DNA of 35,437 nt from Terriglobia bacterium (GTDB lineage: Bacteria > Acidobacteriota > Terriglobia > Bryobacterales > Bryobacteraceae): positions 1-35,437 of the forward strand of contig JAIQEX010000069.1 in assembly GCA_020073615.1 (NCBI GenBank), read 5' to 3'. Below, one piece after another: positions 7,508 through 15,985 of this stretch (position 1 is the first letter of the stretch; every line of letters begins with the position of its first letter). The notes below the pieces were generated by a model. That model was not told where the DNA came from and did no database searches. It saw only the letters and a program-made list of their open reading frames with translations. A program made the position numbers and the translations under genes.

Positions 7508-8964
7508 CGCCGCGGTCCCCGGCGGTTCAAATCGCGCTGGTGGCGGGCACGGCCGTAGCTGTTCGCCTCTGGCTGATACTGGCCTTTCCCATCGTGTTCG
7601 GCGGCGACAGCATGGTGCGGCTCCTCCATCGCGACCGGATTCTGCTGGCGCACCAACTGCCGCTGTTACAGCTCTTCCTCTATTTGCTGACCAGGGCTTC
7701 CGCCGACCTCTTCCTGATCCGGCTCTTCATGACGGCCATCGGGGCTCTCGCCGCCATTGCCTTCTACCTGCTGGCCGCGGATCTGGTCGACCGGCGGGCG
7801 GCGTTTTGGGCGGCGCTGCTGTTTGCGACGAACCCGTACATCACCCCGATATCGACCGTCCCATACCAGGAGATTTTGATGCTGGCCGGACTGATGTTCG
7901 CGTGGCACTTCTTCTTCGCCGAAGAGTGGCTCCTGTCGGGCATCTGTCTGGGCCTGGCCTGTCTCACCCGCTTCGAGGCCTGGGCGGCTTGCCCGGTGCT
8001 GGCCTTCGCCTATGCGCGGCGCCGACGGTTTGCGCCCGGCCCGCTGCTCAAGGCGGCGATCGTGTTTGGGTGGGCGCCGCTGGCGTGGATCGTATTTCGC
8101 CGCGGTCTGGCGCAGGAAGGCTCCTACGTGCTCGACCGTTCGTTCACCTTTTGGCGGCTGGAGCGGCTGGCATATCTTGGCTGGATTACCGCCACGAACA
8201 CCGCGATTCCGGCGCTTCTGCTGGCGGCGGCCGGCGCGGCGGCGATGCTGACTCGCGGGGCCTGGCGCGACCGGCGGCTGTGGATCATCGGCGCTTTTCT
8301 GGCGCTCTTCTCCGGGGCCTTGCTGTTCTCCGCGCACGGGCTCATGCCCGACCCGGCCACGCGCGTCACCTCGCGCGAGGCGCACATCCCGATCATGGCC
8401 GTGACTCTGCTGGCGGCATTCGCCTTCCCGCGCTACCGGCGCGCCTCGCTGGCGCTCGGGGTTTTGGGAGTGCTGCTGGGCATCTATGGATCGTTCCGCT
8501 GGATCGCGCATGAGACCTCGCGGCCGGAAATCCGGCTCGGCTCCGAGCTGGCGCGGTATCTGGACCGCCACGTACGCCCGCAGGAATGTGTGCTGGTGCT
8601 GGCCAGCCGCGCCCTGGTGTCCGCGTCGTTGCAGATGTACCTGGACAAGGCGCGCGAGACCGGCGGCGAGGAGGGCCTGCGCGCGGCCATCGCGATCTCG
8701 AGCGAAAACCTCTCGCCGATCGACTACCAGCGCACGCTGGTCCACTCCCGCCTGGGCCCGGACCGGCTCAAACCCTATCCGGAGTCGCCCTCCGGCCCCT
8801 TGCCCGCCGCAAACTGGATTGCGGTATGGAACGATTTTGTGCCGGCGGACGACCGTTCCGCGGAATGGGCGCGCCTGGCGGTTTCGCATCCGGCCGCCGT
8901 TCTGCGCCGGGGCGATCGATCGGTGGCAGTCTATCGCTTCGCCGATGCGGAGCCGCGGCCTTGA
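7504..8964 (+). CDS. GT-C type membrane glycosyltransferase (ArnT/PMT-like)
   Basis: A 486-residue polytopic membrane protein beginning at the ATG that overlaps the previous stop codon by four bases. The early FGGDSM segment after the first helix is where GT-C enzymes place their catalytic acidic residue. It is followed by about nine to ten hydrophobic helices, including one ending in FATNPYITP. A hydrophilic C-terminal part of roughly 150 residues (from about 340) would face the periplasm. Such enzymes use polyprenyl-phosphate sugars and transfer them to lipids, glycans or proteins on the outer side of the inner membrane. It closes the HprK-like/receptor/nucleotidyltransferase operon. The next gene is convergent, with a 34-nt gap. 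The exact sugar and acceptor are unknown. Confidence 0.7.
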   Translation: MTPRSPAVQIALVAGTAVAVRLWLILAFPIVFGGDSMVRLLHRDRILLAHQLPLLQLFLYLLTRASADLFLIRLFMTAIGALAAIAFYLLAADLVDRRAAFWAALLFATNPYITPISTVPYQEILMLAGLMFAWHFFFAEEWLLSGICLGLACLTRFEAWAACPVLAFAYARRRRFAPGPLLKAAIVFGWAPLAWIVFRRGLAQEGSYVLDRSFTFWRLERLAYLGWITATNTAIPALLLAAAGAAAMLTRGAWRDRRLWIIGAFLALFSGALLFSAHGLMPDPATRVTSREAHIPIMAVTLLAAFAFPRYRRASLALGVLGVLLGIYGSFRWIAHETSRPEIRLGSELARYLDRHVRPQECVLVLASRALVSASLQMYLDKARETGGEEGLRAAIAISSENLSPIDYQRTLVHSRLGPDRLKPYPESPSGPLPAANWIAVWNDFVPADDRSAEWARLAVSHPAAVLRRGDRSVAVYRFADAEPRP

Positions 8965-8998
8965 GGGCCCCCCTTTGACTGGCGCCCGTAGGAGATGC

Positions 8999-10525
8999 TC
9001 ATCTGCTCAACGTGCCCCAAGTCGCCTGCACCCTGCGGCGGTAAGCATACACTTTGGGCGCCAGCTCATTTCTCTCGTCGGCCACGCGCGCGAGTTCCCA
9101 ATCCAGGACGGCTTTGATATCGCGGGTTTGGAACCGGCAAGCCCGTGCTGCCCGATCGGCATGCTCGATGGCTTGAGATTCGTTCCCTGCAAGGTACAGC
9201 GTGGCCGACAGTTCCAGGTGGGCATAGCAAAGTTTTTGATCTTTGCTCGGAATCGAGACGGCCTGGTTCGCAGGGACCTCGAAGATCCAAGGTAGGGAAT
9301 TTTCTGGCAGGCTGGCCATCGCCGTATCACTTTCAAGTTCTTCAATGGCCATCTGTTCCGCTTCGCGAGCGTCGTCCAAATCGCCTTGGAGGCGCTGTAT
9401 TATTGCCATTTCCAGCTTTGCCAAAGGGTATCCATCCACCACCTGCATGTATTCGTGAATGGCCTGCCGATACTCACCGTGCTTGAAATACTGGCCGGCA
9501 AGATTGGCGCGGTAATGCGGAGACAACGGCGAAAGATCGACTGCTTTCTGGCACGCCTGAAGAGCCCGGCCGGAATTGCGGCGCATATCATACAGCACAC
9601 ACAAACGAAAATGCGCTTCGGCCACGCGCGGATTCACGTCTGCAGCCGCTTGATAATCCCGCAGCGCCTCATTCGCCCGTCCCTGCGCGAGCTCGTAGTC
9701 TCCTTCGAGGACCTTCAGATGTGCGTCGTTCGGCGCTTGTTTCGAGAGTCGATTGAGCTGCTGCTCAAACTCTACAGGTTTGGACATCAAATCGTAGAGC
9801 TTCGCCGTATCGAGTCCGCGAGATGCTCGCGCCCTCAAGGGATTCCATTGCAGGGCTCGTTGGAATTGCTGCCGGGCCTCGGCGTAGCGGCCAATGTCCA
9901 GAAGCGCGTCGCCTTGAACCACGCATTGTTGCTGTTTGCCCCACCAGAACCATGCGGCCGGAACGAGCAGGACCGCCAACGCTACCCACCGCAGGGGGTG
10001 AGACTCGGGGAACGCGCGGAAGGCCGGTCTCACGCCCTCGGGGGCCGCCCGCGGAACCGCTGCTCGCGTGCCCAACTCCGCCACGACGCGGCGCAAACCC
10101 TCCACCACGTTCAGAAAACCGTGGTCGCGCGTCTTCCAGTCGACAACCGGTCTGCCATCCCTCGGCAGTGCGTTGAACTTGCCGAAGGGTGAGGTTTTCC
10201 AATCGCAGGGACGCAGAATAACCGGGACGACGCGCGCCTGATCCTGGTCGTGCCGCTCCATGGCGCGCTCCATCTCCACGTCGTAGCAGTACCTGGATGC
10301 CAGAAAATCCGGACTGATCAGCAGCAGAATGATATCGGCCGTGTTCAAGTGCTGGTCGATCTCACCGGCCCATTCCGTGCCTCCGGTGATCCGCCGGTCA
10401 TACCAGCCCTGCACGCCCTCACGCTGCAGTTGGCTCAGATGCTTGAGGAGCAGACGGCACAGTTCGTTGTCTTCGTGTGCGTAGGAGACAAAGACGTTCA
10501 GCGGTCCCGCGCGTGGGGTGCTCAT
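8999..10525 (-). CDS. TIR domain - transmembrane helix - TPR protein
   Basis: A 508-residue protein. The TIR domain occupies about residues 9-150: FVSYAHED opens strand A, ADIILLLISPDFLAS forms the middle, and YCYDVEMERAME supplies the candidate catalytic glutamate (E84, with E86 next to it). In other TIR domains this position hydrolyses NAD+ or makes cyclic ADP-ribose signals. A proline-rich linker leads to one hydrophobic segment at about 180-196 (VALAVLLVPAAWFWW). Tetratricopeptide repeats follow from about 204 to 400 (for example GDALLDIGRYAEARQQF, ANEALRDYQAAADVNP, SGRALQACQKAVDLSP) and again near 435-465. The expected topology is a cytoplasmic TIR and an extracytoplasmic TPR region. It starts 3 nt after the caspase gene stop, so the two are one transcriptional unit with the TIR gene second. 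NADase activity is inferred from the family. Confidence 0.85.
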   Translation of the reverse strand: MSTPRAGPLNVFVSYAHEDNELCRLLLKHLSQLQREGVQGWYDRRITGGTEWAGEIDQHLNTADIILLLISPDFLASRYCYDVEMERAMERHDQDQARVVPVILRPCDWKTSPFGKFNALPRDGRPVVDWKTRDHGFLNVVEGLRRVVAELGTRAAVPRAAPEGVRPAFRAFPESHPLRWVALAVLLVPAAWFWWGKQQQCVVQGDALLDIGRYAEARQQFQRALQWNPLRARASRGLDTAKLYDLMSKPVEFEQQLNRLSKQAPNDAHLKVLEGDYELAQGRANEALRDYQAAADVNPRVAEAHFRLCVLYDMRRNSGRALQACQKAVDLSPLSPHYRANLAGQYFKHGEYRQAIHEYMQVVDGYPLAKLEMAIIQRLQGDLDDAREAEQMAIEELESDTAMASLPENSLPWIFEVPANQAVSIPSKDQKLCYAHLELSATLYLAGNESQAIEHADRAARACRFQTRDIKAVLDWELARVADERNELAPKVYAYRRRVQATWGTLSR

Positions 10526-10528
10526 AGA

Positions 10529-13399
10529 TCAGCGCACGGGCTTGCGGGCGATGGGAAATGTCTGGCCCTGGAAAATCCACATCGGGAACTGCTCGTAGTT
10601 CCACCGCTCTTTCGTAATCATAGGAACCCGCTCCACCACGAAATCCGCAAACGTTGTTACCTGCACCTGTCCGGTGGAGTCTGCAACGTTGGACAGCGCG
10701 TCGAGGATAGCGGACATCAGGACCGAATGATCCTGGTAACCTTCGAGCGCCATTTGATCGCTGGCGGAGGCCGCCAGCACAGCCCGGCCGGTGATTTTCG
10801 CCAGCCTGTCAACGGCCGTTTTCTCGCCCGGTCCGCGCCCGCTGGAGTAGGCTCCCGAATTGCACGTATCGAGGATGAGGAGCGTCTTCTTGGCTGGTAT
10901 TTGAGCCAGCAGTTTTCGGAGCGACTCCTCATCCAGACTTTGCTGCCGGAGCGCGGATTCGCTGGTGTACCGCACCTCCCAGGGAATGAAATAGTATTGG
11001 CCCTCTATGGCTGTGCCGTGCCCGGCCAGGTAGAGCACGAAGACGTCGCTCGGCTGAATGTGCGAGGCCGCCTCGGCGATGGTCTTTTCGATGCTTGCGC
11101 GCGTCGCCTTGTCGTCGTACAGCGGGTAGGGGTTGACGCTGCTAAACAGACCCTGCCCCTGGGCTTGCAAACGAGTTACCAGGGCCCCTGCGTCGGCGCT
11201 CGCAAACTTCACGCCATCGTCGAAAGAACGATCCCTGTAATGGGTTACGCCGGCGGCCACTACGAACAGAGCGGGCCGTTGCTCGGTTGCCGTGACATTC
11301 ACCTTCGCTGCGATCGAACGGGATTCAAGCTGGTTCTTCCCGTTATATACCGTCGCGGAAACTTCGTGAGAGCCCGGGCCCAGGTCGAAGCGGCGATTCT
11401 GAATGCCCTGGCCCGGAAGTGCAATCCCCGCTTCCCTCCCCTGGATCTCCACGCCGTCGATGCGGTATACCACGCGCCCTATTCCTCCGCCCGCATCGGT
11501 CACTTTGAACCGGAATTCGAAATCTCCGTGCGATTGACTCTCGGCCGGCGAGACCAGCGCAAGGTCGGGCGGCAACCCTCCGGCCATGATGGCGGCGACA
11601 TCGCCGATGCGATCGCGCGCGGCCCGCACTGCTTCGGCGCCGCCGGCTTTGAGCCGCCCTGACACCAGATCGGAGCGGTAAAACAAGTCGAAGACCTGAC
11701 CCACCCGAATGAACTCGCCGGCGCGATACCAGCCTTGATTGAGGTGATAGCCGATCAGAGCGTCGCCTCCCGGCGAAGCATCGAAGAAGCCCTCGGGGGT
11801 CCAGGCTACCCAACGCCGTCCATCGGGATGAACAAACAAGGCCAGCAACTCTTTGCCGTCCCCCATCGCGAACCAGCGGATGGTCCCATCTCCGAGTGCC
11901 GCCACAGCATACCGCCCATCCTGAGACAGATTCACGCCCCAGGCTACTTCGGGCACTCGTGTCAGTCGAGGCCACTTCCCGCGCCCGTCCCGGTCGAACA
12001 GGCGCAAGTTCCACTCGGTACCCAGAAGAAAAGCGTCGGCGTTTGCCGATATGGCCAGGCTTCGGGAAATCTCATAAGTCTGGAGGGGCAACGCGCGGCG
12101 ATTGAGCGTGGGCTTGTCGTTGCCCTCCCAGTCGGCGATCTTCAGACCAGTAGTTCGTGGCGGTGTGAGCGAGCGATCGGGACCCGGGTCAATCTGAAGC
12201 TTCCGTTCGCTTGTATCAAAGCGGGCTACCCGCCGAATCCAGTCACCCTGCGGAGATAGAACGTCAAAGCCAAAGGCCACTATGCTCCCGTCTCGCGAGA
12301 GCCGTAGTTTGTCGCGGTTGCCTCGATGATCCACTTCTTCCGGCGTGTGCTGCCAAACCATGCGTCCGCTTGAATCGAGCATACCTATTGCCGGGTCCTG
12401 GGACCCGAAAAGGAGCCGCCCTCCGGACAGTGCCTGTAGATCCATGATTGTGTTATGGGCAGCGGACCATACGCTGGCCGTGCCGCGCCCGGAATCGGAC
12501 CAGCGCAACACAGGAAAGGTTCGATCCAAGCTGTAGCGTCCGGCGGCGTATAGGAACTTCCCGTCTGACGACCAAGCCACCGAAGATAGCCCCCCATCGT
12601 GGACTTGGTCCGTATCGACAGCGTACAGAAATGTGAGATCCTGGCCGGAAAGGACGTTGACCGCCATAGAGTCATCGAACCCGACCCCGACCTTGCTGCC
12701 GTCTGGCGAGAAGCGAGCCGAGTATGGCTGCCTGCCTCCCGGCGCTTGGCGCTTGGCAACCAGCCGGAAACTCGCATCGTAGAGACGCAACGCACCGTCA
12801 TCACAAGTCGCTACCAGGCGTCCGGTGCGGTCGAATTCAGCCGAGTAACTCCCCGCTCCATAGTCCGTGTCGCGCGCTATCTCCTGATAGTCGCTCGAAC
12901 GGTAAACGCGAATCCCGTGTCCTCCTAGCAAGGCGATGGCCAGATAGCGTCCGTCCGCAGAATAGACCAGGTGATTGACTGCATCCGGCAATCCGTCAAT
13001 GTGCTTCGTGAGCTTTCCGCTGGCCCGGTCGAAAAGATAGATTGAGGCATCTTGGCCAGAGAACGCGAAGCCGCCCACGGCTACCGTCGCGCCGTCGGGT
13101 GAAATCGCGATGGCATAAAGCTGCCCATCGCTTCCTTCCCCTTGTGGAGGCCGCAGCACCTTCAGCAACTCTCCGCTGACCAAGTCCCAGACTCGCCCAG
13201 TCTTGTCGTCCGATGCCGTCACCAGAAAACGCTCGGCCGCATCCGTCGCGATCCTCCTAACGCTTGCGGTGTGCATTCCCGTCTCGATGCGAAGAAGAGG
13301 GTTCGACGGCGGCCCGGCAGTTTGTCCCGGCAGCGTACCGGTGAGCCCAAAGCCGATTGTGAAGGATATTGCCCAGATTGGGCGGAAATAACGATGCAT
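10529..13399 (-). CDS. Exported WD40-repeat protein with C-terminal caspase-like protease
   Basis: A 956-residue protein. Residues 1-28 look like a signal peptide or anchor (basic start, then a hydrophobic stretch WAISFTIGFGLTGTL). WD40-type repeats fill about 40-545, for example DDKTGRVWDL at 64-73, AIAISPDGATVAVGG and VAWSSDGKFLYAAG. The signature WVAWTPEGFFDASPGGD at 530-546 recurs in WD40-caspase proteins of other bacteria. An Ig-like beta-sandwich lies at about 615-705. The caspase (C14) domain fills 708-956, with the catalytic dyad visible as His794 in LAGHG and Cys846 in LDTCNSG. The start chosen is the ATG at 13399 because GGAGG lies 5 nt upstream (13405-13409 on the plus strand); the frame is open further upstream but overlaps the glycosyltransferase gene. 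It heads a two-gene unit with the TIR protein. A role in regulated proteolysis or cell death is inferred. Confidence 0.88.
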   Translation of the reverse strand: MHRYFRPIWAISFTIGFGLTGTLPGQTAGPPSNPLLRIETGMHTASVRRIATDAAERFLVTASDDKTGRVWDLVSGELLKVLRPPQGEGSDGQLYAIAISPDGATVAVGGFAFSGQDASIYLFDRASGKLTKHIDGLPDAVNHLVYSADGRYLAIALLGGHGIRVYRSSDYQEIARDTDYGAGSYSAEFDRTGRLVATCDDGALRLYDASFRLVAKRQAPGGRQPYSARFSPDGSKVGVGFDDSMAVNVLSGQDLTFLYAVDTDQVHDGGLSSVAWSSDGKFLYAAGRYSLDRTFPVLRWSDSGRGTASVWSAAHNTIMDLQALSGGRLLFGSQDPAIGMLDSSGRMVWQHTPEEVDHRGNRDKLRLSRDGSIVAFGFDVLSPQGDWIRRVARFDTSERKLQIDPGPDRSLTPPRTTGLKIADWEGNDKPTLNRRALPLQTYEISRSLAISANADAFLLGTEWNLRLFDRDGRGKWPRLTRVPEVAWGVNLSQDGRYAVAALGDGTIRWFAMGDGKELLALFVHPDGRRWVAWTPEGFFDASPGGDALIGYHLNQGWYRAGEFIRVGQVFDLFYRSDLVSGRLKAGGAEAVRAARDRIGDVAAIMAGGLPPDLALVSPAESQSHGDFEFRFKVTDAGGGIGRVVYRIDGVEIQGREAGIALPGQGIQNRRFDLGPGSHEVSATVYNGKNQLESRSIAAKVNVTATEQRPALFVVAAGVTHYRDRSFDDGVKFASADAGALVTRLQAQGQGLFSSVNPYPLYDDKATRASIEKTIAEAASHIQPSDVFVLYLAGHGTAIEGQYYFIPWEVRYTSESALRQQSLDEESLRKLLAQIPAKKTLLILDTCNSGAYSSGRGPGEKTAVDRLAKITGRAVLAASASDQMALEGYQDHSVLMSAILDALSNVADSTGQVQVTTFADFVVERVPMITKERWNYEQFPMWIFQGQTFPIARKPVR

Positions 13400-13404
13400 G
13401 CGTT

Positions 13405-13409
13405 CCTCC
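13405..13409 (-). promoter_or_regulatory. Strong Shine-Dalgarno site of the caspase gene
   Basis: GGAGG on the minus strand, with a 5-nt spacer to the ATG at 13399. It decides the start of the WD40-caspase gene against a longer open frame that would extend into the glycosyltransferase gene. Confidence 0.75.
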
Positions 13410-13439
13410 GAGCCGCCTCTATGGGCTGGTCTGGGAGTA

Positions 13440-13468
13440 AGTATAATCCCAAGAAACCCGATTTGAAA
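13440..13468 (-). promoter_or_regulatory. Candidate promoter of the caspase/TIR unit
   Basis: On the minus strand, TTTCAA (13463-13468) and TATACT (13440-13445) are separated by exactly 17 nt and lie about 40 nt before the ATG at 13399. The -10 box matches the consensus at 5 of 6 positions, the -35 box at only 3 of 6. The 76-nt gap after the glycosyltransferase stop is the only sizeable break in this minus-strand run. An independent promoter for the caspase and TIR genes is therefore plausible. Confidence 0.4.
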
Positions 13469-13475
13469 GGAAAAC

Positions 13476-14597
13476 TTACTGACTCCGCGCTTCCTCCACC
13501 ACGTGTTCGATGGCTTCCAGCACCTCCCGCCGGTAACGCTCCAGGGTGAAATTGCGGCTCCAGCTTTCGCGCGCCGCTCGCGCGACGGCCGCGAGGCGCG
13601 CGCGCTCGCCGGACAGCAGCTCGATGGCAAGCTGCGCCATCTCTCCGGCCGAGTCTGCCAGCCAGCCCGTGCGGCCGTGTTCCACCACTTCGGGGATGCC
13701 GCCCGAGCGGAACGCGATCACCGGCAGGCCGGCGGCGAAAGCCTCCAGGACGACGCGCGTGGTGGCCTCATGGGCGGCCGAGGGCACCAGCAGCAGGTCG
13801 AGCGAGGCCATGGCGGCGTACACGTCTTCCACCCAACCGGCGAATTCCACCGGCAGCCCCGCCGCATCGGCATGCACGTCGCGGCTGTAGCGCGCCGCGC
13901 GCGCGTCGGCGAACAGGGCCGCGCCGTAAATCGAGAACGTGCATTGGGGAAGCGCGCGGTGGACCAGGGCACACGCGGCCAGGAAGTCACGCTGCCCTTT
14001 TTCGGGCGCAATGCGCCCGATGCAGCCAATCCTCGGCGGCGCGCCCGACGGCCGCGGCGGCATGGCGACAGGGCCGGCCACGCCGTTGTAGATCACCTGC
14101 ATGCTGCCGGGCGCCACGAACGCCCGCCACGGCTCGGCCACAAAATGGCACTGCGCGATGACGCGCGCGTGGAGGCGGCCGAGAGACAGCCCCGCCAGCT
14201 TGCGCACCGGGCCGGGGAACAGGTAGCTGTGCGCATGGAAAACCACCGGCGCGCGCACACCGGCCAGCGCGGCGGCGGGAAGCAGGCGCGGGCCGTTGAG
14301 GTACACCAGGTCCGCATCCAGCCGCTTCGCCAGTGTTCGGATTTGCCGCGCGAGGAGCGGTGTGCTGGCCACGAAGCGGCCCACGTCCGGCAGCGATTTC
14401 CGCCCCGAGGAGTAGGGGCCGCACGAAATCCGCGCGGCATCGAATCCCAGATCGCGGACGCGGGCGAACAGATCGCCGTGCGCGGGCAATCCGGCGAGCG
14501 CGCTCCAGCCGCGTTCGCTGATGGCGGGAAGGAGATCCAACAAACCCTGCTGCGCTCCGCCCGGATCGCTGAACTGATCGAGCAACAGGATTCTCAT
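13476..14597 (-). CDS. Family 4 glycosyltransferase
   Basis: A 373-residue GT-B enzyme. It begins MRILLLDQF followed by a glycine-rich loop DPGGAQQGL, as expected for the N-terminal Rossmann domain. The C-terminal domain has RIGCIGRIAPEKGQ, the start of the nucleotide-sugar-binding half, and the family-4 tail VPSAAHEATTRVVLEAFAAGLPVIAF with the conserved EAFAAGLPV region. It should add a hexose or similar sugar to a lipid-linked glycan on the cytoplasmic face. The ATG at 14597 overlaps the upstream stop as ATGA, so it is translationally coupled to the polymerase gene. An in-frame start 27 nt upstream would deepen that overlap and was not used. It is the last gene of the chain-length/polymerase/GT operon. 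Donor and acceptor sugars are unknown. Confidence 0.85.
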   Translation of the reverse strand: MRILLLDQFSDPGGAQQGLLDLLPAISERGWSALAGLPAHGDLFARVRDLGFDAARISCGPYSSGRKSLPDVGRFVASTPLLARQIRTLAKRLDADLVYLNGPRLLPAAALAGVRAPVVFHAHSYLFPGPVRKLAGLSLGRLHARVIAQCHFVAEPWRAFVAPGSMQVIYNGVAGPVAMPPRPSGAPPRIGCIGRIAPEKGQRDFLAACALVHRALPQCTFSIYGAALFADARAARYSRDVHADAAGLPVEFAGWVEDVYAAMASLDLLLVPSAAHEATTRVVLEAFAAGLPVIAFRSGGIPEVVEHGRTGWLADSAGEMAQLAIELLSGERARLAAVARAARESWSRNFTLERYRREVLEAIEHVVEEARSQ

Positions 14598-15985
14598 GCG
14601 CGGACGGCGACGGCCAGGGCCCACAGGTAGAGGGGCAGGACGCGCCAGTAGGTGAGCAAATCGCCCGAGGCCATCTGCACCACCTCGCCGGCCCAGAAGC
14701 AGAGCATCCAGACGCCGAAGAACGAGGTGCGCGAATCGGCGGAGCGGGCGGCGCGCGAGGCGGCGCGCAGGATCGCAACGTTCACCCAGACCAGCGCGGC
14801 CAGTCCGGCGATGCCGGTTTCCACCAACAGGCTGAGATACATGTTGTCGGCCACTACCGGGCCGCCGAGATAATCGCTATAAGGCAGGGTCTTGTAGCCG
14901 ATCCCGGCGAGCGCCTGCCAGGGATGGGCGGCGATCCAATCCGCCAGCGTGCGCCAACTGGCCACGCGCCCGGAGAGCAGGCCCTCGGTGGCGGTGAATA
15001 AGTACTCCGTGGTGGAGGTCAGCCGCAGCCAGTACATGGCCGCGAACGCCGGGAAGACTTGCCACACGGCCACCGCACCGGCGGCCGCCGCGGCCAGAAT
15101 CGCGGCGGCCCTGCCCAGCCGTATACCGTGGCGATTGCGCCAGGCAAGCACGGCGCAGGCCACCAGCACATTGAGGAGCGAGGCGCGTGAATAGGAGAGC
15201 ACCAGCGCGGCAAAAAAGACGGCGCCGCCAGCCGCCAGCGCCTTCCGCGAGAGCGGGCGCTGGGCGGCTGGCCGCGAAAACGCCACGGCGATCATCACCA
15301 GGAAGAACGCGCAGAAATTCCCCAGCGTGCTGGCCTCGTAGAAGACGCCCTGGGCGCGCCGGTAGACGCCGGAGGCCAGCCACACGAACTGCGGCCCGTA
15401 ACCGGCGGGCGCGGGGAACTGGAAATAGAAATCGACGCAGGCGAAGAGCGCGGAAGCGGCCGCGATCCAATACAGCGGGCGCAGGCTTACGCGCTGTTCC
15501 CGCGCCGGCCCGTAGGCGGTGTAGAAGAACACGTACAGCGAAATGCCGAACAGCGCGACGCGTACCAGGCTGCCCACGGCGGCGGGGCCGCCGGAATGGA
15601 GCGCGGCCGGCGCCACGCTGGCGAGCAGCACGCCGAACAGCGCCGCCAGTGCGGCGTTCAACCCCGATGGCGGGATACGCCACTCGCGCAGCCAAAGGAG
15701 GCCCGCGAACAGGCCGAGTGCGGCGAACAGCAGGCAGGGGTGCGGGCCGGAATCGCCAATGGGAATGGGGAGCGGCGGCAGCAAGAGCGCGGCGGCGAAA
15801 AACAGCGCCAGCCAACGGGCCGGCCGGCCGAGCGTCCACCAGACCAGGGGCACGAGCACCGCGGGCGCCGCAAGCAGCGCCTTCACGCGGAAATCGGGCG
15901 CCACGGCGATGGCGGCTGCCCAGGCCCCGAACGTGAGGGCCGCCCAAACAGGGGCGCGGGGCACGGGATACGCGGCGCTACTCAT
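14594..15985 (-). CDS. O-antigen polymerase/ligase family membrane protein
   Basis: A 463-residue protein with about a dozen hydrophobic helices and one longer periplasmic loop after the middle (around residues 290-355, including YWLRLTSTTEYLFTATEGLLSGR). This loop is typical of the Wzy_C/WaaL domain. The SYSRASLLN segment just before it is a common feature of the family. Such proteins polymerise undecaprenyl-linked repeat units or attach them to a lipid or protein acceptor. It overlaps the chain-length gene by 8 nt upstream and the GT4 gene by 4 nt downstream. With a Wzz-like partner next to it, a polymerase (Wzy) role is more likely than a ligase role, but sequence alone does not decide this. 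Confidence 0.8.
   Translation of the reverse strand: MSSAAYPVPRAPVWAALTFGAWAAAIAVAPDFRVKALLAAPAVLVPLVWWTLGRPARWLALFFAAALLLPPLPIPIGDSGPHPCLLFAALGLFAGLLWLREWRIPPSGLNAALAALFGVLLASVAPAALHSGGPAAVGSLVRVALFGISLYVFFYTAYGPAREQRVSLRPLYWIAAASALFACVDFYFQFPAPAGYGPQFVWLASGVYRRAQGVFYEASTLGNFCAFFLVMIAVAFSRPAAQRPLSRKALAAGGAVFFAALVLSYSRASLLNVLVACAVLAWRNRHGIRLGRAAAILAAAAAGAVAVWQVFPAFAAMYWLRLTSTTEYLFTATEGLLSGRVASWRTLADWIAAHPWQALAGIGYKTLPYSDYLGGPVVADNMYLSLLVETGIAGLAALVWVNVAILRAASRAARSADSRTSFFGVWMLCFWAGEVVQMASGDLLTYWRVLPLYLWALAVAVRA

Noticed and set aside
8965-8998. Terminator between the convergent GT-C and TIR genes
   Set aside because: No clear GC-rich dyad with a T-run is visible in the 34 nt.
13400-13630. 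Open frame extending the caspase protein upstream of the ATG at 13399
   Set aside because: It overlaps the 3' end of the glycosyltransferase gene, has no domain, and the strong GGAGG lies just before 13399.
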